Below are positions 31,598 through 40,708 of a stretch of DNA of 64,000 nucleotides, piece by piece. The translations under genes were made by a program, and so were the position numbers. Origin of the DNA: CBDESN01 sp965242495. Its GTDB lineage: Bacteria > Pseudomonadota > Alphaproteobacteria > MPNO01. The notes below the pieces were generated by a model. It saw nothing but the letters and a program-made list of their open reading frames with translations, did no database searches and had not been told where the DNA came from. The stretch is from NCBI GenBank assembly GCA_965242495.1, contig OZ251446.1, positions 2,480,001 to 2,544,000 of the forward strand. Direction: 5' to 3'. How positions within the stretch are numbered: position 1 is the first letter of the stretch; each line of letters begins with the position of its first letter.

Positions 31598-33064
31598 ATG
31601 ACCCGTTCCAACCTCCGCTGCGCGCTGCCCTATGACGACCTGCGCGGGTGGCTCGCCGAAGCCGAGCGGCTGGGCGAACTCCGCGTCGTGGAGGGCGCCG
31701 GCTGGGAGGAGGACATCGGCCTGGCGGCCGAAGCCGTCGTCAAGGAGGACGACGGACCCGCGATCCTGTTCGACGGCGTCCCCGGATGCCCCCGGGGCCA
31801 TCGCGTCCTGATCAACGTCTTCGCCGGCCGGCGCCGCAACATGACGCTGGGCTTCCCCGACGAGCTGACGAAGGTCGAGCTGAGCGACGCCTGCTACGAC
31901 GCTTACGTCCGCGACCGCAAGACCATCCCCCACCGGGTCGTGGACGACGGGCCGGTGCTGGAGAACGTGCTCATGGGAGCGGAGGTGGACCTGCTGAAAT
32001 TCCCGGCCCCGATCTGGCATGCGGACGACGGCGGGCGCTACATCGGCACCGGCTGCTACAGCGTGACCCGCGACCCGGACGACGGCTGGCTCAACGTCGG
32101 CACCTACCGCGCCATGCTGCACGACGCCCGGTCGGTCGGCGTGCTGATGGTGCCGGGAAAGCACGGCCACGTCCACCGCGAGAAGTGCTTCGCGCGCAAC
32201 CGGCCGCTGCCCATCGTCATGGTGCTGGGCAGCGATCCGGTCTCGTTCTACGCCGCCTGCACCGAAGCGCCGCACGGCGTATGCGAATACGACATCGTGG
32301 GCGGGATGCGGGACCGGCCGCTGGACGTGGTCCTCGGACGGCTGACCGGCCTTCCCTTTCCCGCCGATTGCGAGATCGCGATCGAAGGCCATCTGCGGCC
32401 GGGCGAAACCCGGACCGAGGGGCCGTTCGGCGAATGGACCGGCTATTACGCCAGCGGCGAGAATCCCGAACCCGTGCTCCACGTCGAGGCGCTGTATCAT
32501 CGGAACGATCCGATCCTGCTCGGCGTGCCGCCGATGGGCGGCGGCCCGGACGAGATGGGCCGGTATCGCGCGGTGTTGCGGTCGGCCATGCTCAAGGACG
32601 GCCTCGCCCAGGCCGGCGTGCCCGACGTAGCGGCCGTCTGGTGCCACGAGGTCGGGTCGTCGCGCATGCTCCACGGCGTCGCCATCCGCCAGCGCTACCC
32701 CGGGCATTCGACCCAGGCCGGATACATCGCCGCCCATTGCCACGCGACCAACTACGCCAACAAATTCGTCGTCGTCGTGGACGACGACATCGACGTGACG
32801 GATCTCGAACAGCTGTGGTGGGCGATGCTCACGCGGTCGGACCCGGCGACGTCGATCCACGTCGTCGACGGGACCCGCACCTCCCCGGCCGACCCCCGCA
32901 TCCCCCCGGAGCGCCGGGAGCGCGGCGACATCACCAACAGCCGCGCGATCGTCGACGCCTGCCGCCCGTATCACTGGAAGGACCGGTATCCCAAGGTCAA
33001 CGCGCCGACGCGCGAGCGGGCGCAGCGCGCGGCGCGACGATTCGGCCATCTGCTGAAGGGATGA
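31598..33064 (+). CDS. UbiD-family decarboxylase
   Basis: A 488-residue member of the UbiD family, which uses prenylated FMN for reversible decarboxylation of aromatic or unsaturated acids. HVHREKCFARNRPLPIVMV and TEGPFGEWTGYY (carrying the conserved Glu/Arg active-site region) are typical. The ATG at 31598, after a GGTGAGG ribosome site, is preferred over a GTG 9 bp upstream. No UbiX flavin prenyltransferase gene is present in the window. The stop overlaps the DMT exporter start (ATGA), suggesting a linked function such as export of a product. The substrate may be a benzoate-like acid, but this is open. Confidence 0.88.
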   Translation: MTRSNLRCALPYDDLRGWLAEAERLGELRVVEGAGWEEDIGLAAEAVVKEDDGPAILFDGVPGCPRGHRVLINVFAGRRRNMTLGFPDELTKVELSDACYDAYVRDRKTIPHRVVDDGPVLENVLMGAEVDLLKFPAPIWHADDGGRYIGTGCYSVTRDPDDGWLNVGTYRAMLHDARSVGVLMVPGKHGHVHREKCFARNRPLPIVMVLGSDPVSFYAACTEAPHGVCEYDIVGGMRDRPLDVVLGRLTGLPFPADCEIAIEGHLRPGETRTEGPFGEWTGYYASGENPEPVLHVEALYHRNDPILLGVPPMGGGPDEMGRYRAVLRSAMLKDGLAQAGVPDVAAVWCHEVGSSRMLHGVAIRQRYPGHSTQAGYIAAHCHATNYANKFVVVVDDDIDVTDLEQLWWAMLTRSDPATSIHVVDGTRTSPADPRIPPERRERGDITNSRAIVDACRPYHWKDRYPKVNAPTRERAQRAARRFGHLLKG

Positions 33065-33972
33065 CCCCGCCGCGACCCCGGCCGGCCGATCCCTTCGGTC
33101 TGCCGCCGGCGCTGCGCGCCGTCCTGTGGTTCTCCCTCACCATGTCGTGCTTCATGGCGATGATGGTCTCGGCGCGGCAACTCTCGACCACGATGTCGGC
33201 GTTCCAGATTCTGGGCTTCCGCAACCTGATCGGCGTGCTGATCCTGCTTCCCTTCCTGTGGCGGGGCGGATGGGCGGGGCTCGCCAGCCGCAGGCTGCCC
33301 CTGCACGGCGTTCGCGCGGCGATCCAGTTCGCGGCCCAGTTCTGCTGGATCTACGGCGTCGCGCTGCTGCCGCTGGCCGAGGTGACGGCGCTCGAGTTCA
33401 CGGTGCCGATATGGACCGCGCTGCTGGCGATGCCCCTGCTGGCGGAACGGATGGGGCCGCATAAATGGCTGGCGACGGTCGGCGGCTTCGCCGGCGTCCT
33501 GATCATGCTGCGGCCGGGCGTCGCGGCGGTCAGCCCGGCCGCCGTGATCGTGCTCGCGGGCTGCGTCTGCTTCGCCGCCAACCACGTGGCGGTGAAGTAC
33601 CTGACGCGCACCGACGACCCGAAGCTCATCGTGTTCTACATGAACGCCTTCCAGCTGCCGGCGGCGCTGATCCCGGCGGCCTTCCTGTGGGTGACGCCGG
33701 CGGCGTCGGACGTCCCGTGGATCGCCGTCTGGGGAACGGCCGGCCTGTTGGGAAACTACGCGATGGCCCGCGCCTTCCGGCTCGCCGACGCGACCCTGAT
33801 CTCGCCGCTGGACTTCCTGCGGCTGCCGTTCGTCGCCGTCATCGGCTACGTCGCCTATGGCGAGGCGGTGGAGCCGTGGACCGTCCTCGGCGCGCTGATC
33901 ATCTTCGCCAGCAACTATTTCAGCGTCGAGCGCGAAGCGCGCCGCGCGGGCCGCGCGGATCGCGACGGCTGA
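33061..33972 (+). CDS. DMT-superfamily (EamA) transporter
   Basis: A 303-residue membrane protein with about ten hydrophobic segments and the two EamA repeats of drug/metabolite exporters. The first repeat holds LGFRNLIGVLILLPFLW; the second ends FVAVIGYVAYGEAVEPWTVL. The start overlaps the UbiD stop by ATGA, so the two are coupled. Substrate unknown; a product or substrate of the decarboxylase is a reasonable guess. Confidence 0.85.
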   Translation: MTPPRPRPADPFGLPPALRAVLWFSLTMSCFMAMMVSARQLSTTMSAFQILGFRNLIGVLILLPFLWRGGWAGLASRRLPLHGVRAAIQFAAQFCWIYGVALLPLAEVTALEFTVPIWTALLAMPLLAERMGPHKWLATVGGFAGVLIMLRPGVAAVSPAAVIVLAGCVCFAANHVAVKYLTRTDDPKLIVFYMNAFQLPAALIPAAFLWVTPAASDVPWIAVWGTAGLLGNYAMARAFRLADATLISPLDFLRLPFVAVIGYVAYGEAVEPWTVLGALIIFASNYFSVEREARRAGRADRDG

Positions 33973-33986
33973 CGATGCGCCCGCAT

Positions 33987-34685
33987 CTATCGCCGCCGGC
34001 GTTGGGCCTCGCCGAACAGCAGTTCGCGGGCGCGGTCCGACAGGTCGCGCCGGCCGCGCCGGTCCTGCAACAGCGCCATGCCGCGCTCGACCGCCGGCCG
34101 TCGGCCGATGCGGTCGAACCAGGATGCGAGATGGGGGAAGGCGTCGAGCGCCTGGCCCTGCCGGCGATGAGGCCGCACCCACGGCCAGCAGGCGACGTCC
34201 GCGATCGAGCAGTCGTCCCCGCCCAAACAGGGCGCTTCGGCGAGCCGCCGGTCCATCGCGCCGTAGAGCCGCCCGACCTCCGCGGTATAGCGATCCGCCG
34301 CATACGGGACGTCGACGCCGCCCATCTTCTGGCGGAAGTGATGCGCCTGGCCGCATATCGGCCCCAGGCGGCCCACCTGGAACGCCAGCCATTGCAGGAC
34401 CGCGTAGCGCCCGGCCCCGGCGGGCGGCAGGAGCCTGCCGGTCTTCTCGGCGAGATAGACCAGGATCGCGCCCGACTCGAAGACCGGAAGCGCCTCGCCC
34501 GCTTCGGGCGCGCGGTCGACGATCGCGGGAATCCGGTTGTTCGGGCTGATCGCGAGGAATTCGGGCCGGAACTGTTCGCCCGCATTGATGTCGACCGGCT
34601 TGACCTCATAGGGCAGGCCGCACTCCTCCAGCATGATCGAGACCTTCTGGCCGTTGGGCGTGGGCCATGCGTAGAGCTCGATCAG
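33987..34685 (-). CDS. Glutathione S-transferase, probable CTG start
   Basis: A 232-residue GST. The thioredoxin-like N-terminal domain reads IELYAWPTPNGQKVSIML with the SNP-like NNRIPAI and the glutathione-contacting FESGAILVYL. Relatives of the YghU/YfcG type begin MIELYTWPTPNG, which places the start at the CTG at 34685. No ATG, GTG or TTG is available nearby in frame. The CTG overlaps the uracil-DNA glycosylase stop as CTGA, mimicking the ATGA overlaps found elsewhere. It is the last gene of a three-gene minus-strand set. Substrate unknown. Confidence 0.85.
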   Translation of the reverse strand: MIELYAWPTPNGQKVSIMLEECGLPYEVKPVDINAGEQFRPEFLAISPNNRIPAIVDRAPEAGEALPVFESGAILVYLAEKTGRLLPPAGAGRYAVLQWLAFQVGRLGPICGQAHHFRQKMGGVDVPYAADRYTAEVGRLYGAMDRRLAEAPCLGGDDCSIADVACWPWVRPHRRQGQALDAFPHLASWFDRIGRRPAVERGMALLQDRRGRRDLSDRARELLFGEAQRRRR

Positions 34686-35341
34686 CGCGACAGCTCCCGC
34701 CCGACCGCCCGAAACACGTCGCGGAACATCGCCGCGGTGAGCCGCCCCGTATTGGTGTTGTAGCGCGAGCAATGGTAGCTGTCGATCAGCAGGCGATCGC
34801 CGGGCAAGGCGTGCTGCGCCCCGTGCGCGAAGGGATGGCGCGCCGCGGTCAGGCCGACGGCCGCCAGCGTCGTCGCATGCGCGACCCGCCCCAGCGCGAG
34901 AACGACCCGCAGGCGGGGCATCGCCCGGATCTCGGCCGCCAGATAGGCGCGGCACGCCGCGACCTCCGCCCCGGTCGGCCGGTTCTGCGGGGGGACGCAG
35001 CGGACGCCGTTGGTGATCCGGCAATCGATCGGCGTCAGGCCGTCGTCCGCCCGCCTGGCATAGGCGCCCCGGGCGAATCCGAATTCGGCGAGAGCGGCGA
35101 ACAGAAGGTCGCCGGCGTCGTCCCCGGTGAACGGCCGCCCGGTTCGATTCGCCCCGCGAAGACCGGGCGCGAGCCCGACGATCAACAGCCGGGCGGACAG
35201 CGGCCCGAACGGCGGAACCGGGGCGTTGTGCCAGTCCGGCCATGCGCCGCGGTTGGTCCGCCGGTAGTCGGCCAGCCGCGGACAGGACGGGCAGTCGCGC
35301 CCCGGCGACCGCGGCGCGGCCGGCGGCGGCGCGTCGTTCAT
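34682..35341 (-). CDS. Uracil-DNA glycosylase, type 5-like (UdgB)
   Basis: A 219-residue base-excision repair enzyme. CPSCPRL near the N-terminus and later cysteines (RCVPPQNRP, AACRAYL) supply the four iron-sulfur ligands, and LIVGLAPGLRGANRTGRPF is the family motif with the type-5 features. The C-terminal IDSYHCSRYNTNTG matches the SYHPSxxN-like motif with a Cys in place of the usual Pro. Start at 35341 overlaps the NYN gene stop (ATGA). It should remove uracil and related deaminated bases from DNA. Confidence 0.85.
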   Translation of the reverse strand: MNDAPPPAAPRSPGRDCPSCPRLADYRRTNRGAWPDWHNAPVPPFGPLSARLLIVGLAPGLRGANRTGRPFTGDDAGDLLFAALAEFGFARGAYARRADDGLTPIDCRITNGVRCVPPQNRPTGAEVAACRAYLAAEIRAMPRLRVVLALGRVAHATTLAAVGLTAARHPFAHGAQHALPGDRLLIDSYHCSRYNTNTGRLTAAMFRDVFRAVGRELSR

Positions 35342-35934
35342 TCGGCTTCGGCGTACTGCCCGCCCGGCGCGAGATGGGCGCGCGCCGGCGGCGCCTCCGC
35401 GCGCGGGACGATGCGCGAGATCTTGGGCGCCAGATCCTGCAGCTCGATGAAGACGTCCGCCTGCCGGCGCAGCTCGTCCGCGACCATCGGCGGGGCGGAC
35501 CGGAAGGTGCTGACGACGGAGACGCGGACGCAGCGCCGCTGGACCGCTTCGACCAGCCGCCGGAAGTCCCCGTCGCCCGAGAACAGGACGGCGTGATCCA
35601 GGCGTTCGGCCATGTCCAGGACGTCGATTGCGAGTTCGATGTCCATGTTCCCCTTGATCTTCCGCCGGCCCATCGCGTCGGTATATTCCTTGGTCGGTTT
35701 CGTCACCACCGTATAGCCGTTGTAGTCGAGCCAATCGACCAACGGCCGGATGGGCGAATACTCCTGATCCTCGACCAGGGCGGTGTAATAGAAGGCGCGT
35801 ATGAGGCGGCCTTGCGCCGCGAACAGCTCGAGCAGATTCTTGTAATCGATGTCGAAACCGAGGGCGCGCGCCGCCGAATACAGATTGGCGCCGTCGATGA
35901 AAAGACCGATCTTTTCCTGCGGGTAGAATTTCAT
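35338..35934 (-). CDS. NYN-domain (LabA/DUF88) ribonuclease-like protein
   Basis: A 198-residue NYN domain protein, a PIN-like fold. Acidic residues of the expected active site are in LFIDGANLYS, KGNMDIELAID and LFSGDGDFRRL. Members include LabA-type proteins that act on RNA. The gene is divergent from folK and starts the minus-strand set ending in the GST; its stop overlaps the uracil-DNA glycosylase start. Role in RNA turnover is inferred from family. Confidence 0.88.
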   Translation of the reverse strand: MKFYPQEKIGLFIDGANLYSAARALGFDIDYKNLLELFAAQGRLIRAFYYTALVEDQEYSPIRPLVDWLDYNGYTVVTKPTKEYTDAMGRRKIKGNMDIELAIDVLDMAERLDHAVLFSGDGDFRRLVEAVQRRCVRVSVVSTFRSAPPMVADELRRQADVFIELQDLAPKISRIVPRAEAPPARAHLAPGGQYAEAE

Positions 35935-36061
35935 CGCCGATATCCCTAATTTCTTTCCGATGGAACGGTCCGGTCCGGGCGCCGGCTTCGGCGCGACCCG
36001 GCCATCCGCGACGACGCGAAGCCGCCGGACGGGGGCGGAGGATACAGGCTCGACGGACGCG

Positions 36062-36709
36062 ATGGAAGGACGGTTCGGCCCGCCGGCGGCGCGCCCGCCC
36101 GCAGCGCAGGGGATCTTCGTCGCCCTGGGCGCGAACCTCCCCGGCCCCGGCGGGGATTCGCCGCGGCGGAACTGCGAACGGGCGCTGGCGATGATCGCGG
36201 CCGGCGGCGCCGCGGTCCTTCGCCGGTCGCGCTGGTATGCGAGCGCGCCGGCGCCGCCTTCGGATCAGCCCGACTTCGTGAACGGCGTAGCCCGGCTTTC
36301 GACCGACCTCGCTCCGGCGGCGCTGCTGGCCCTGCTGCATGGGATCGAAGCGCGGCTGGGGCGCAGGCCAGGGCCGCGCAACGCCGCGCGGGCGATCGAT
36401 CTGGATCTGCTGGACTGGCGCGGCTGCGTCGTCGGCTGGCCGGCGGGCGACGCCGGGGGGCTCGTCCTGCCGCATCCCCGATTGCACCAACGCGCCTTCG
36501 TCCTCCTGCCGCTGCGGGAAGTGGCGCCCGGCTGGCGCCACCCGGTCACCGGCGCCCCCATCGAACGGATCGTCGAGGCGCTGCCGCCGGGACAGATCTG
36601 CGCGCCCCTGCCGTCGTCGTCCGACGGCGGCGCTTGCATTCCGACGGACGACGAATTATACAGCCCGTCCAGCGCCGACGCCGGGAGACAGGACGAATGG
36701 CCCGCGTAA
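36062..36709 (+). CDS. folK: 2-amino-4-hydroxy-6-hydroxymethyldihydropteridine pyrophosphokinase
   Basis: Cytoplasmic folate biosynthesis enzyme transferring pyrophosphate from ATP to hydroxymethyldihydropterin. The 215-residue form starting at ATG 36062 begins just before FVALGANLPG; a further in-frame ATG at 35960 would add a charged tail with no family match. HPPK motifs include RSRWYASAP, QPDFVNGVARL and AIDLDLLDW, followed by LPHPRLHQRAFVLLPL. It overlaps rpoZ by 13 bp, an arrangement common in alphaproteobacteria. The C-terminus is somewhat longer than usual. Confidence 0.92.
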   Translation: MEGRFGPPAARPPAAQGIFVALGANLPGPGGDSPRRNCERALAMIAAGGAAVLRRSRWYASAPAPPSDQPDFVNGVARLSTDLAPAALLALLHGIEARLGRRPGPRNAARAIDLDLLDWRGCVVGWPAGDAGGLVLPHPRLHQRAFVLLPLREVAPGWRHPVTGAPIERIVEALPPGQICAPLPSSSDGGACIPTDDELYSPSSADAGRQDEWPA

Positions 36710-37134
36710 CCGTCGAAGACTGCATCCTGAGAGTCCCCAACCGTTTCGAACTCGTCATGCTGGCGGCCCAGCGGTCGCGCGAATTGTCGGTCGGCGCGGA
36801 GATGACCGTCGAACGCGACAACGACAAGAACCCGGTGGTCGGACTGCGCGAAATCGCGGACGGGACCGTCGATACGGAGCTGCTCGGAGACGCGCTGGCG
36901 CAGAGTCTTCAGAAGCAGGTCGATATCGACGAGCCGACGGAGACGTCGGAAGAACTGCTCGCCGTCGAGGAAGCCCTCAGCGGGTTCGGCGAGATCGGCC
37001 GCGCCGTCGGCGGCGACGCGGTGGACGATGCGGACGAGGCGCTGGCCGCGGCGTTCGGCGAGAGGCCGGCGCCCGGGGCCGCGTCCGAAACCCCGCCCGA
37101 AACCCCTCCCGAAGCGACCCCCGAAGCGACATGA
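36697..37134 (+). CDS. rpoZ: DNA-directed RNA polymerase omega subunit
   Basis: Omega subunit, 145 residues, which helps assemble RNA polymerase and mediates ppGpp effects on it. ARVTVEDCILRVPNRFELVM and ALREIADG-like VVGLREIADGTV are typical. The C-terminus is a long acidic, proline-rich tail with repeated TPPE units, also seen in alphaproteobacterial omegas. The position before the RSH gene is conserved. ATG 36697 is inside the end of folK. Confidence 0.93.
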   Translation: MARVTVEDCILRVPNRFELVMLAAQRSRELSVGAEMTVERDNDKNPVVGLREIADGTVDTELLGDALAQSLQKQVDIDEPTETSEELLAVEEALSGFGEIGRAVGGDAVDDADEALAAAFGERPAPGAASETPPETPPEATPEAT

Positions 37135-37253
37135 CGGCCCCACCGGAAGACGGCGATCGCTAGCCGGCCGGGGCGCGCCCGGCGGGGCGGCGGGCGGCGG
37201 GCTTCCCCGCACGCATCGGATGCGGCGCGCGCCGGCGCCGGCGGGGCGGCGCG

Positions 37254-39443
37254 ATGATCCGCCAGTTCGAACTCGTCGAACGGGTGAAGAGCTACGACCA
37301 CGGCGCCGACGAGGACGCGCTCAACCGCGCCTACGTGTTTTCGATGAAGGCGCACGGATCGCAGCGGCGCGCCTCCGGCGACCCCTATTTCTCGCATCCG
37401 CTGGAGGTTGCGGGCATCCTCGCCGAGTTCAAGCTCGACTGCGCCTCGATCGTGACCGCCCTGCTGCACGACACGGTCGAGGACACGCTGGCGACGCTGG
37501 ACGAGATCCGCGCCCGCTTCGGACCCGAGGTGGCCCGGCTGGTCGACGGGGTGACCAAGCTCTCCCAGCTGGAGTTGCAGTCGCAGGATACGCGCCAGGC
37601 GGAGAATTTCCGCAAGCTGCTGCTGGCGACGTCGGAGGACGTCCGCGTCCTGCTGGTGAAGCTCGCCGACCGCCTCCACAACATGCGGACGCTGTCCTTC
37701 GTGCCGTCGCCGGAGAAACGCCGCCGGACCGCGGGCGAGACGATGGACATCTACGCGCCGCTCGCCGAACGGATGGGGATGCAGCATATCGGCGACGAGC
37801 TCGAGGAGCTGTCGTTCAACGAACTCTACCCCGACGCCGCCGCCTCGATCGGCGCCCGGCTGGCGTTTCTGCGCGAGCAGGGCGAGGACGCCGTGCCCCG
37901 GATCGTCGGGGAGCTGCGCGAGACGCTGGCGAGGGGAGGGCTCGACGCGGCCGTGTCCGGCCGCGCCAAACGCGCCTGCTCGATCTGGCGCAAGATGCAG
38001 CGCAAGAACGTCGCCTTCGAGCAGCTCTCCGACATCATCGCGTTCCGGGTCGTCGTCCACGGCGTCGACGACTGCTACCGCGGCCTGGGGATCATTCACA
38101 CCAACTATCCGATGATCCCCGAACAGTTCGACGACTACATCTCGACGCCCAAGAGGAACGGCTACCGGTCGCTGCACACCTCGGTGATCGGCCCGGAGCG
38201 CCGGCGGATCGAAGTGCAGATCCGGACCGGGGAGATGCACGAGTTCGCCGAGTTCGGGGTCGCGGCCCATTGGCGCTACAAGCAGCAGGAGGCGCCGACC
38301 GAGGGGCGACAATATCGCTGGTTGCAGGAGCTGCTCGACATCCTCGACCAGGCGGCGGGGCCGGAGGAGTTCCTCGAGAACACCAAGCTGGAGATGTTCC
38401 AGGACCAGGTGTTCTGCTTCACGCCGAAGGGCGATCTGATCGCCCTGCCGCGCGGGGCCACGCCGGTCGACTTCGCCTACGCCGTGCATTCGGAGATCGG
38501 CGATTCCTGCGTCGGGGCGAAGATCAACGGACGCATGGTCCCGTTGCGGACGCAGCTCGCGAACGGCGATCAGGTCGACGTCTCGACCTCGAAGTCGAGC
38601 ACGCCCAACCCGGCCTGGGAGGAGAGCGTCGTCACCGGCAAGGCGCGCGCGCGCATCCGGCGATTCGTCCGCAGCCGCCAGCGCGCCGAGTTCATCCGCC
38701 TCGGACACGCCATTCTCGACAAATCCTACAACGAGACCGGCTACAGGCCGTCGGACGCGGTGCTCCAGCGCGTGCTCGGCAAGTTCGACAGCAAGAGCGT
38801 CGACGACCTCCACGCCGCGGTCGGCAAGGGGCTGTTCACCGCCGGCGACGTGATCCGCTCGATCGCGCCGAAGTCGAAGGGGCGGCCGAAGAAGTCGCGG
38901 GCCGCGGACGGCGGCGCCAAGGCGGCGCCGTCTTCCGCGCGCGACCGGGCGGGCGACGGCGCAGACGACGCGGACGGCCCGGCGATCCCGATCCGCGGGA
39001 TGATCCCGGGCATGGCCGTCCGCTACGCCAATTGCTGCCACCCGCTGCCGGGGGACCGGATCGTGGGCATCGTGACCTCCGGCAAGGGCGTCGCCGTGCA
39101 TACCGCCGATTGCGAGACGCTCGACAGCTTCCAGGACACGCCCGAACGGTGGCTCGAAGTCGCCTGGGACCTCGGATCCCGGTCGAACGAGACCTTCGTC
39201 GGGCGGATCGCGCTGGTGGTCTCCAACCGGCCCGGCGCGCTGGGCAGCCTCACCACCGTGGTCGCGCAGCATCTGGGCAACATCAACAACCTCAAGATCA
39301 CCGGCCGCACCCCGGCCTTCTTCGAGATGGCCCTCGACATCGAAGTTGCCGACGCCGGCCATCTCACGGATATTGTCGCGGCCCTGCGGGCCACGCCCGC
39401 GGTCACCTCCGTCGACCGCCCCGGCGGGTCGAGGACGGCGTAG
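37254..39443 (+). CDS. rsh: Bifunctional (p)ppGpp synthetase/hydrolase (RSH)
   Basis: A 729-residue stringent-response enzyme. The HD hydrolase site is intact (FSHPLEVAGIL, ALLHDTVEDT, LADRLHNMRTL), and the synthetase domain has YRGLGIIHTN and ISTPKRNGYRSLHTSV. A TGS domain follows (VFCFTPKGDLIALPRGA), then a charged Ala-rich spacer near residues 540-580, a Cys/His segment AVRYANCCHPLPGDRI and a C-terminal ACT domain. Both activities look present, as usual for the single alphaproteobacterial RSH. It lies 119 bp after rpoZ. Confidence 0.95.
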   Translation: MIRQFELVERVKSYDHGADEDALNRAYVFSMKAHGSQRRASGDPYFSHPLEVAGILAEFKLDCASIVTALLHDTVEDTLATLDEIRARFGPEVARLVDGVTKLSQLELQSQDTRQAENFRKLLLATSEDVRVLLVKLADRLHNMRTLSFVPSPEKRRRTAGETMDIYAPLAERMGMQHIGDELEELSFNELYPDAAASIGARLAFLREQGEDAVPRIVGELRETLARGGLDAAVSGRAKRACSIWRKMQRKNVAFEQLSDIIAFRVVVHGVDDCYRGLGIIHTNYPMIPEQFDDYISTPKRNGYRSLHTSVIGPERRRIEVQIRTGEMHEFAEFGVAAHWRYKQQEAPTEGRQYRWLQELLDILDQAAGPEEFLENTKLEMFQDQVFCFTPKGDLIALPRGATPVDFAYAVHSEIGDSCVGAKINGRMVPLRTQLANGDQVDVSTSKSSTPNPAWEESVVTGKARARIRRFVRSRQRAEFIRLGHAILDKSYNETGYRPSDAVLQRVLGKFDSKSVDDLHAAVGKGLFTAGDVIRSIAPKSKGRPKKSRAADGGAKAAPSSARDRAGDGADDADGPAIPIRGMIPGMAVRYANCCHPLPGDRIVGIVTSGKGVAVHTADCETLDSFQDTPERWLEVAWDLGSRSNETFVGRIALVVSNRPGALGSLTTVVAQHLGNINNLKITGRTPAFFEMALDIEVADAGHLTDIVAALRATPAVTSVDRPGGSRTA

Positions 39444-39473
39444 AACCGGCAGGCGCCCGAAAGCCGCGATGGG

Positions 39474-40274
39474 ATGAACAGGCTCCGACTCGGCGTCAAC
39501 ATCGACCACGTGGCGACGATCCGGAACGCCCGCGGCGGGCGGCATCCGGATCCGGTTCGCGCCGCCTACGCCGCGGCCGCGGCGGGCGCCGACGGCGTAA
39601 CGGCGCATCTGCGCGAGGACCGCCGCCACATGACGGACGACGACATCCGCCGGCTGAGCGAGGAGGTCGACCTGCCGCTCAACCTGGAGATGGCGGCGAC
39701 CGACGAGATGCTCGACGTGGCGTTGCGCCATCGGCCCCACGCGGCCTGCATCGTGCCCGAACGCCGGGCGGAGCGGACCACCGAAGGCGGGCTCGACGTG
39801 GCCGGCGGCCGCGACGGGCTGGCCCGCTTCGTCGACGCCCTCGGCGCGGCCGGCGTCCGGGTTTCGCTCTTCGTCGAGCCCGCCGCCGCCCATCTCGACG
39901 CCGCGAAGGCGCTGGGCGCCCCGGTCGTCGAACTGCATACCGGCGCCTGGCGCGAGGCCGCCGGCGCAGGGGGCGAAGACGAGCTGGCCCGGATCGTCCG
40001 CGCCGCCGCCCATGCCGACGCGCTCGGCCTCGAATGCCATGCCGGCCACGGCCTGTCCTTCGACAACGTGGGCCCGATCGCGCGCATCCCGACGCTCGCC
40101 GAGCTGAACATCGGCCATTTCCTGATCGGCGAGGCGATCTTCGACGGGCTGCGGAGCGCGGTCGGGAGGATGCGCGCGCTGATGGACCGGGCGCGCGCCC
40201 CGGCCGAGGCGGCCGAGGCGGCGGGGTCGGCCGAAGCCGCGCGCCGCGCCCGGGCCGGACGGGCCGGACGATGA
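39474..40274 (+). CDS. pdxJ: Pyridoxine 5'-phosphate synthase
   Basis: A 266-residue TIM-barrel enzyme that condenses 1-deoxyxylulose 5-phosphate with 3-amino-2-oxopropyl phosphate in vitamin B6 synthesis. LGVNIDHVATIRNARGG starts the family, DDDIRRLSE and LNLEMAATDEML follow, and ECHAGHGLSFDN and ELNIGHFLIGEAIF end it. The ATG at 39474 directly precedes the conserved block. Its stop overlaps acpS by ATGA; the pair is widespread. Confidence 0.95.
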   Translation: MNRLRLGVNIDHVATIRNARGGRHPDPVRAAYAAAAAGADGVTAHLREDRRHMTDDDIRRLSEEVDLPLNLEMAATDEMLDVALRHRPHAACIVPERRAERTTEGGLDVAGGRDGLARFVDALGAAGVRVSLFVEPAAAHLDAAKALGAPVVELHTGAWREAAGAGGEDELARIVRAAAHADALGLECHAGHGLSFDNVGPIARIPTLAELNIGHFLIGEAIFDGLRSAVGRMRALMDRARAPAEAAEAAGSAEAARRARAGRAGR

Positions 40275-40681
40275 TCGTCGGCATCGGCAGCGACCTCATC
40301 GACATGCGGCGCATCGGCAGGACGCTCGACCGCTTCGGCGACCGCTTCCTGGACCGCGTCTTCACGCCGGTCGAACGCGCCCGCGCGGAACGGCGCGCCT
40401 CCCCCGCGGCGAGCTACGCCAAACGCTTCGCCGCCAAGGAAGCCTGCGCCAAGGCGCTCGGCACCGGGTTCCGCAACGGCGTCTACTGGCGCGATCTGGG
40501 CGTCGTGAACCTGCCGTCGGGACGGCCGACGATGGCGTTGACCGGCGGCGCCGCCCGAAGGCTCCGGGCGCTGCTGCCGCCGGACGCCGGCGCGCGCATC
40601 GACGTGACGCTCACCGACGAGCCGCCCTTCGCCCAGGCGATCGTCGTCATCTCGGCGGCGCCCGCCGGGACGCCGCGCTGA
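40271..40681 (+). CDS. acpS: Holo-[acyl-carrier-protein] synthase
   Basis: A 136-residue phosphopantetheinyl transferase that loads coenzyme A-derived arm onto acyl carrier protein. IVGIGSDLIDMRRI supplies the metal-binding Asp, and YAKRFAAKEACAKALGTGF is the conserved KEA motif. Start at 40271 overlaps pdxJ. It is a normal-length AcpS; lepB follows after 27 bp. Confidence 0.94.
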   Translation: MIVGIGSDLIDMRRIGRTLDRFGDRFLDRVFTPVERARAERRASPAASYAKRFAAKEACAKALGTGFRNGVYWRDLGVVNLPSGRPTMALTGGAARRLRALLPPDAGARIDVTLTDEPPFAQAIVVISAAPAGTPR

Positions 40682-40708
40682 CCCGCGGCGCATAGCGAGC
40701 CCCGCCCC

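Noticed and set aside
35960..36061. Upstream ATG for folK at 35,960
   Set aside because: It would add about 34 residues with no family match; the ATG at 36,062 places the HPPK start correctly.
36909..40681. Very long frames across rsh-pdxJ-acpS on both strands (36,909-40,118 minus; 37,028-40,681 plus)
   Set aside because: The recognised genes account for the sequence, and the frames only survive because stop codons are rare at this GC.
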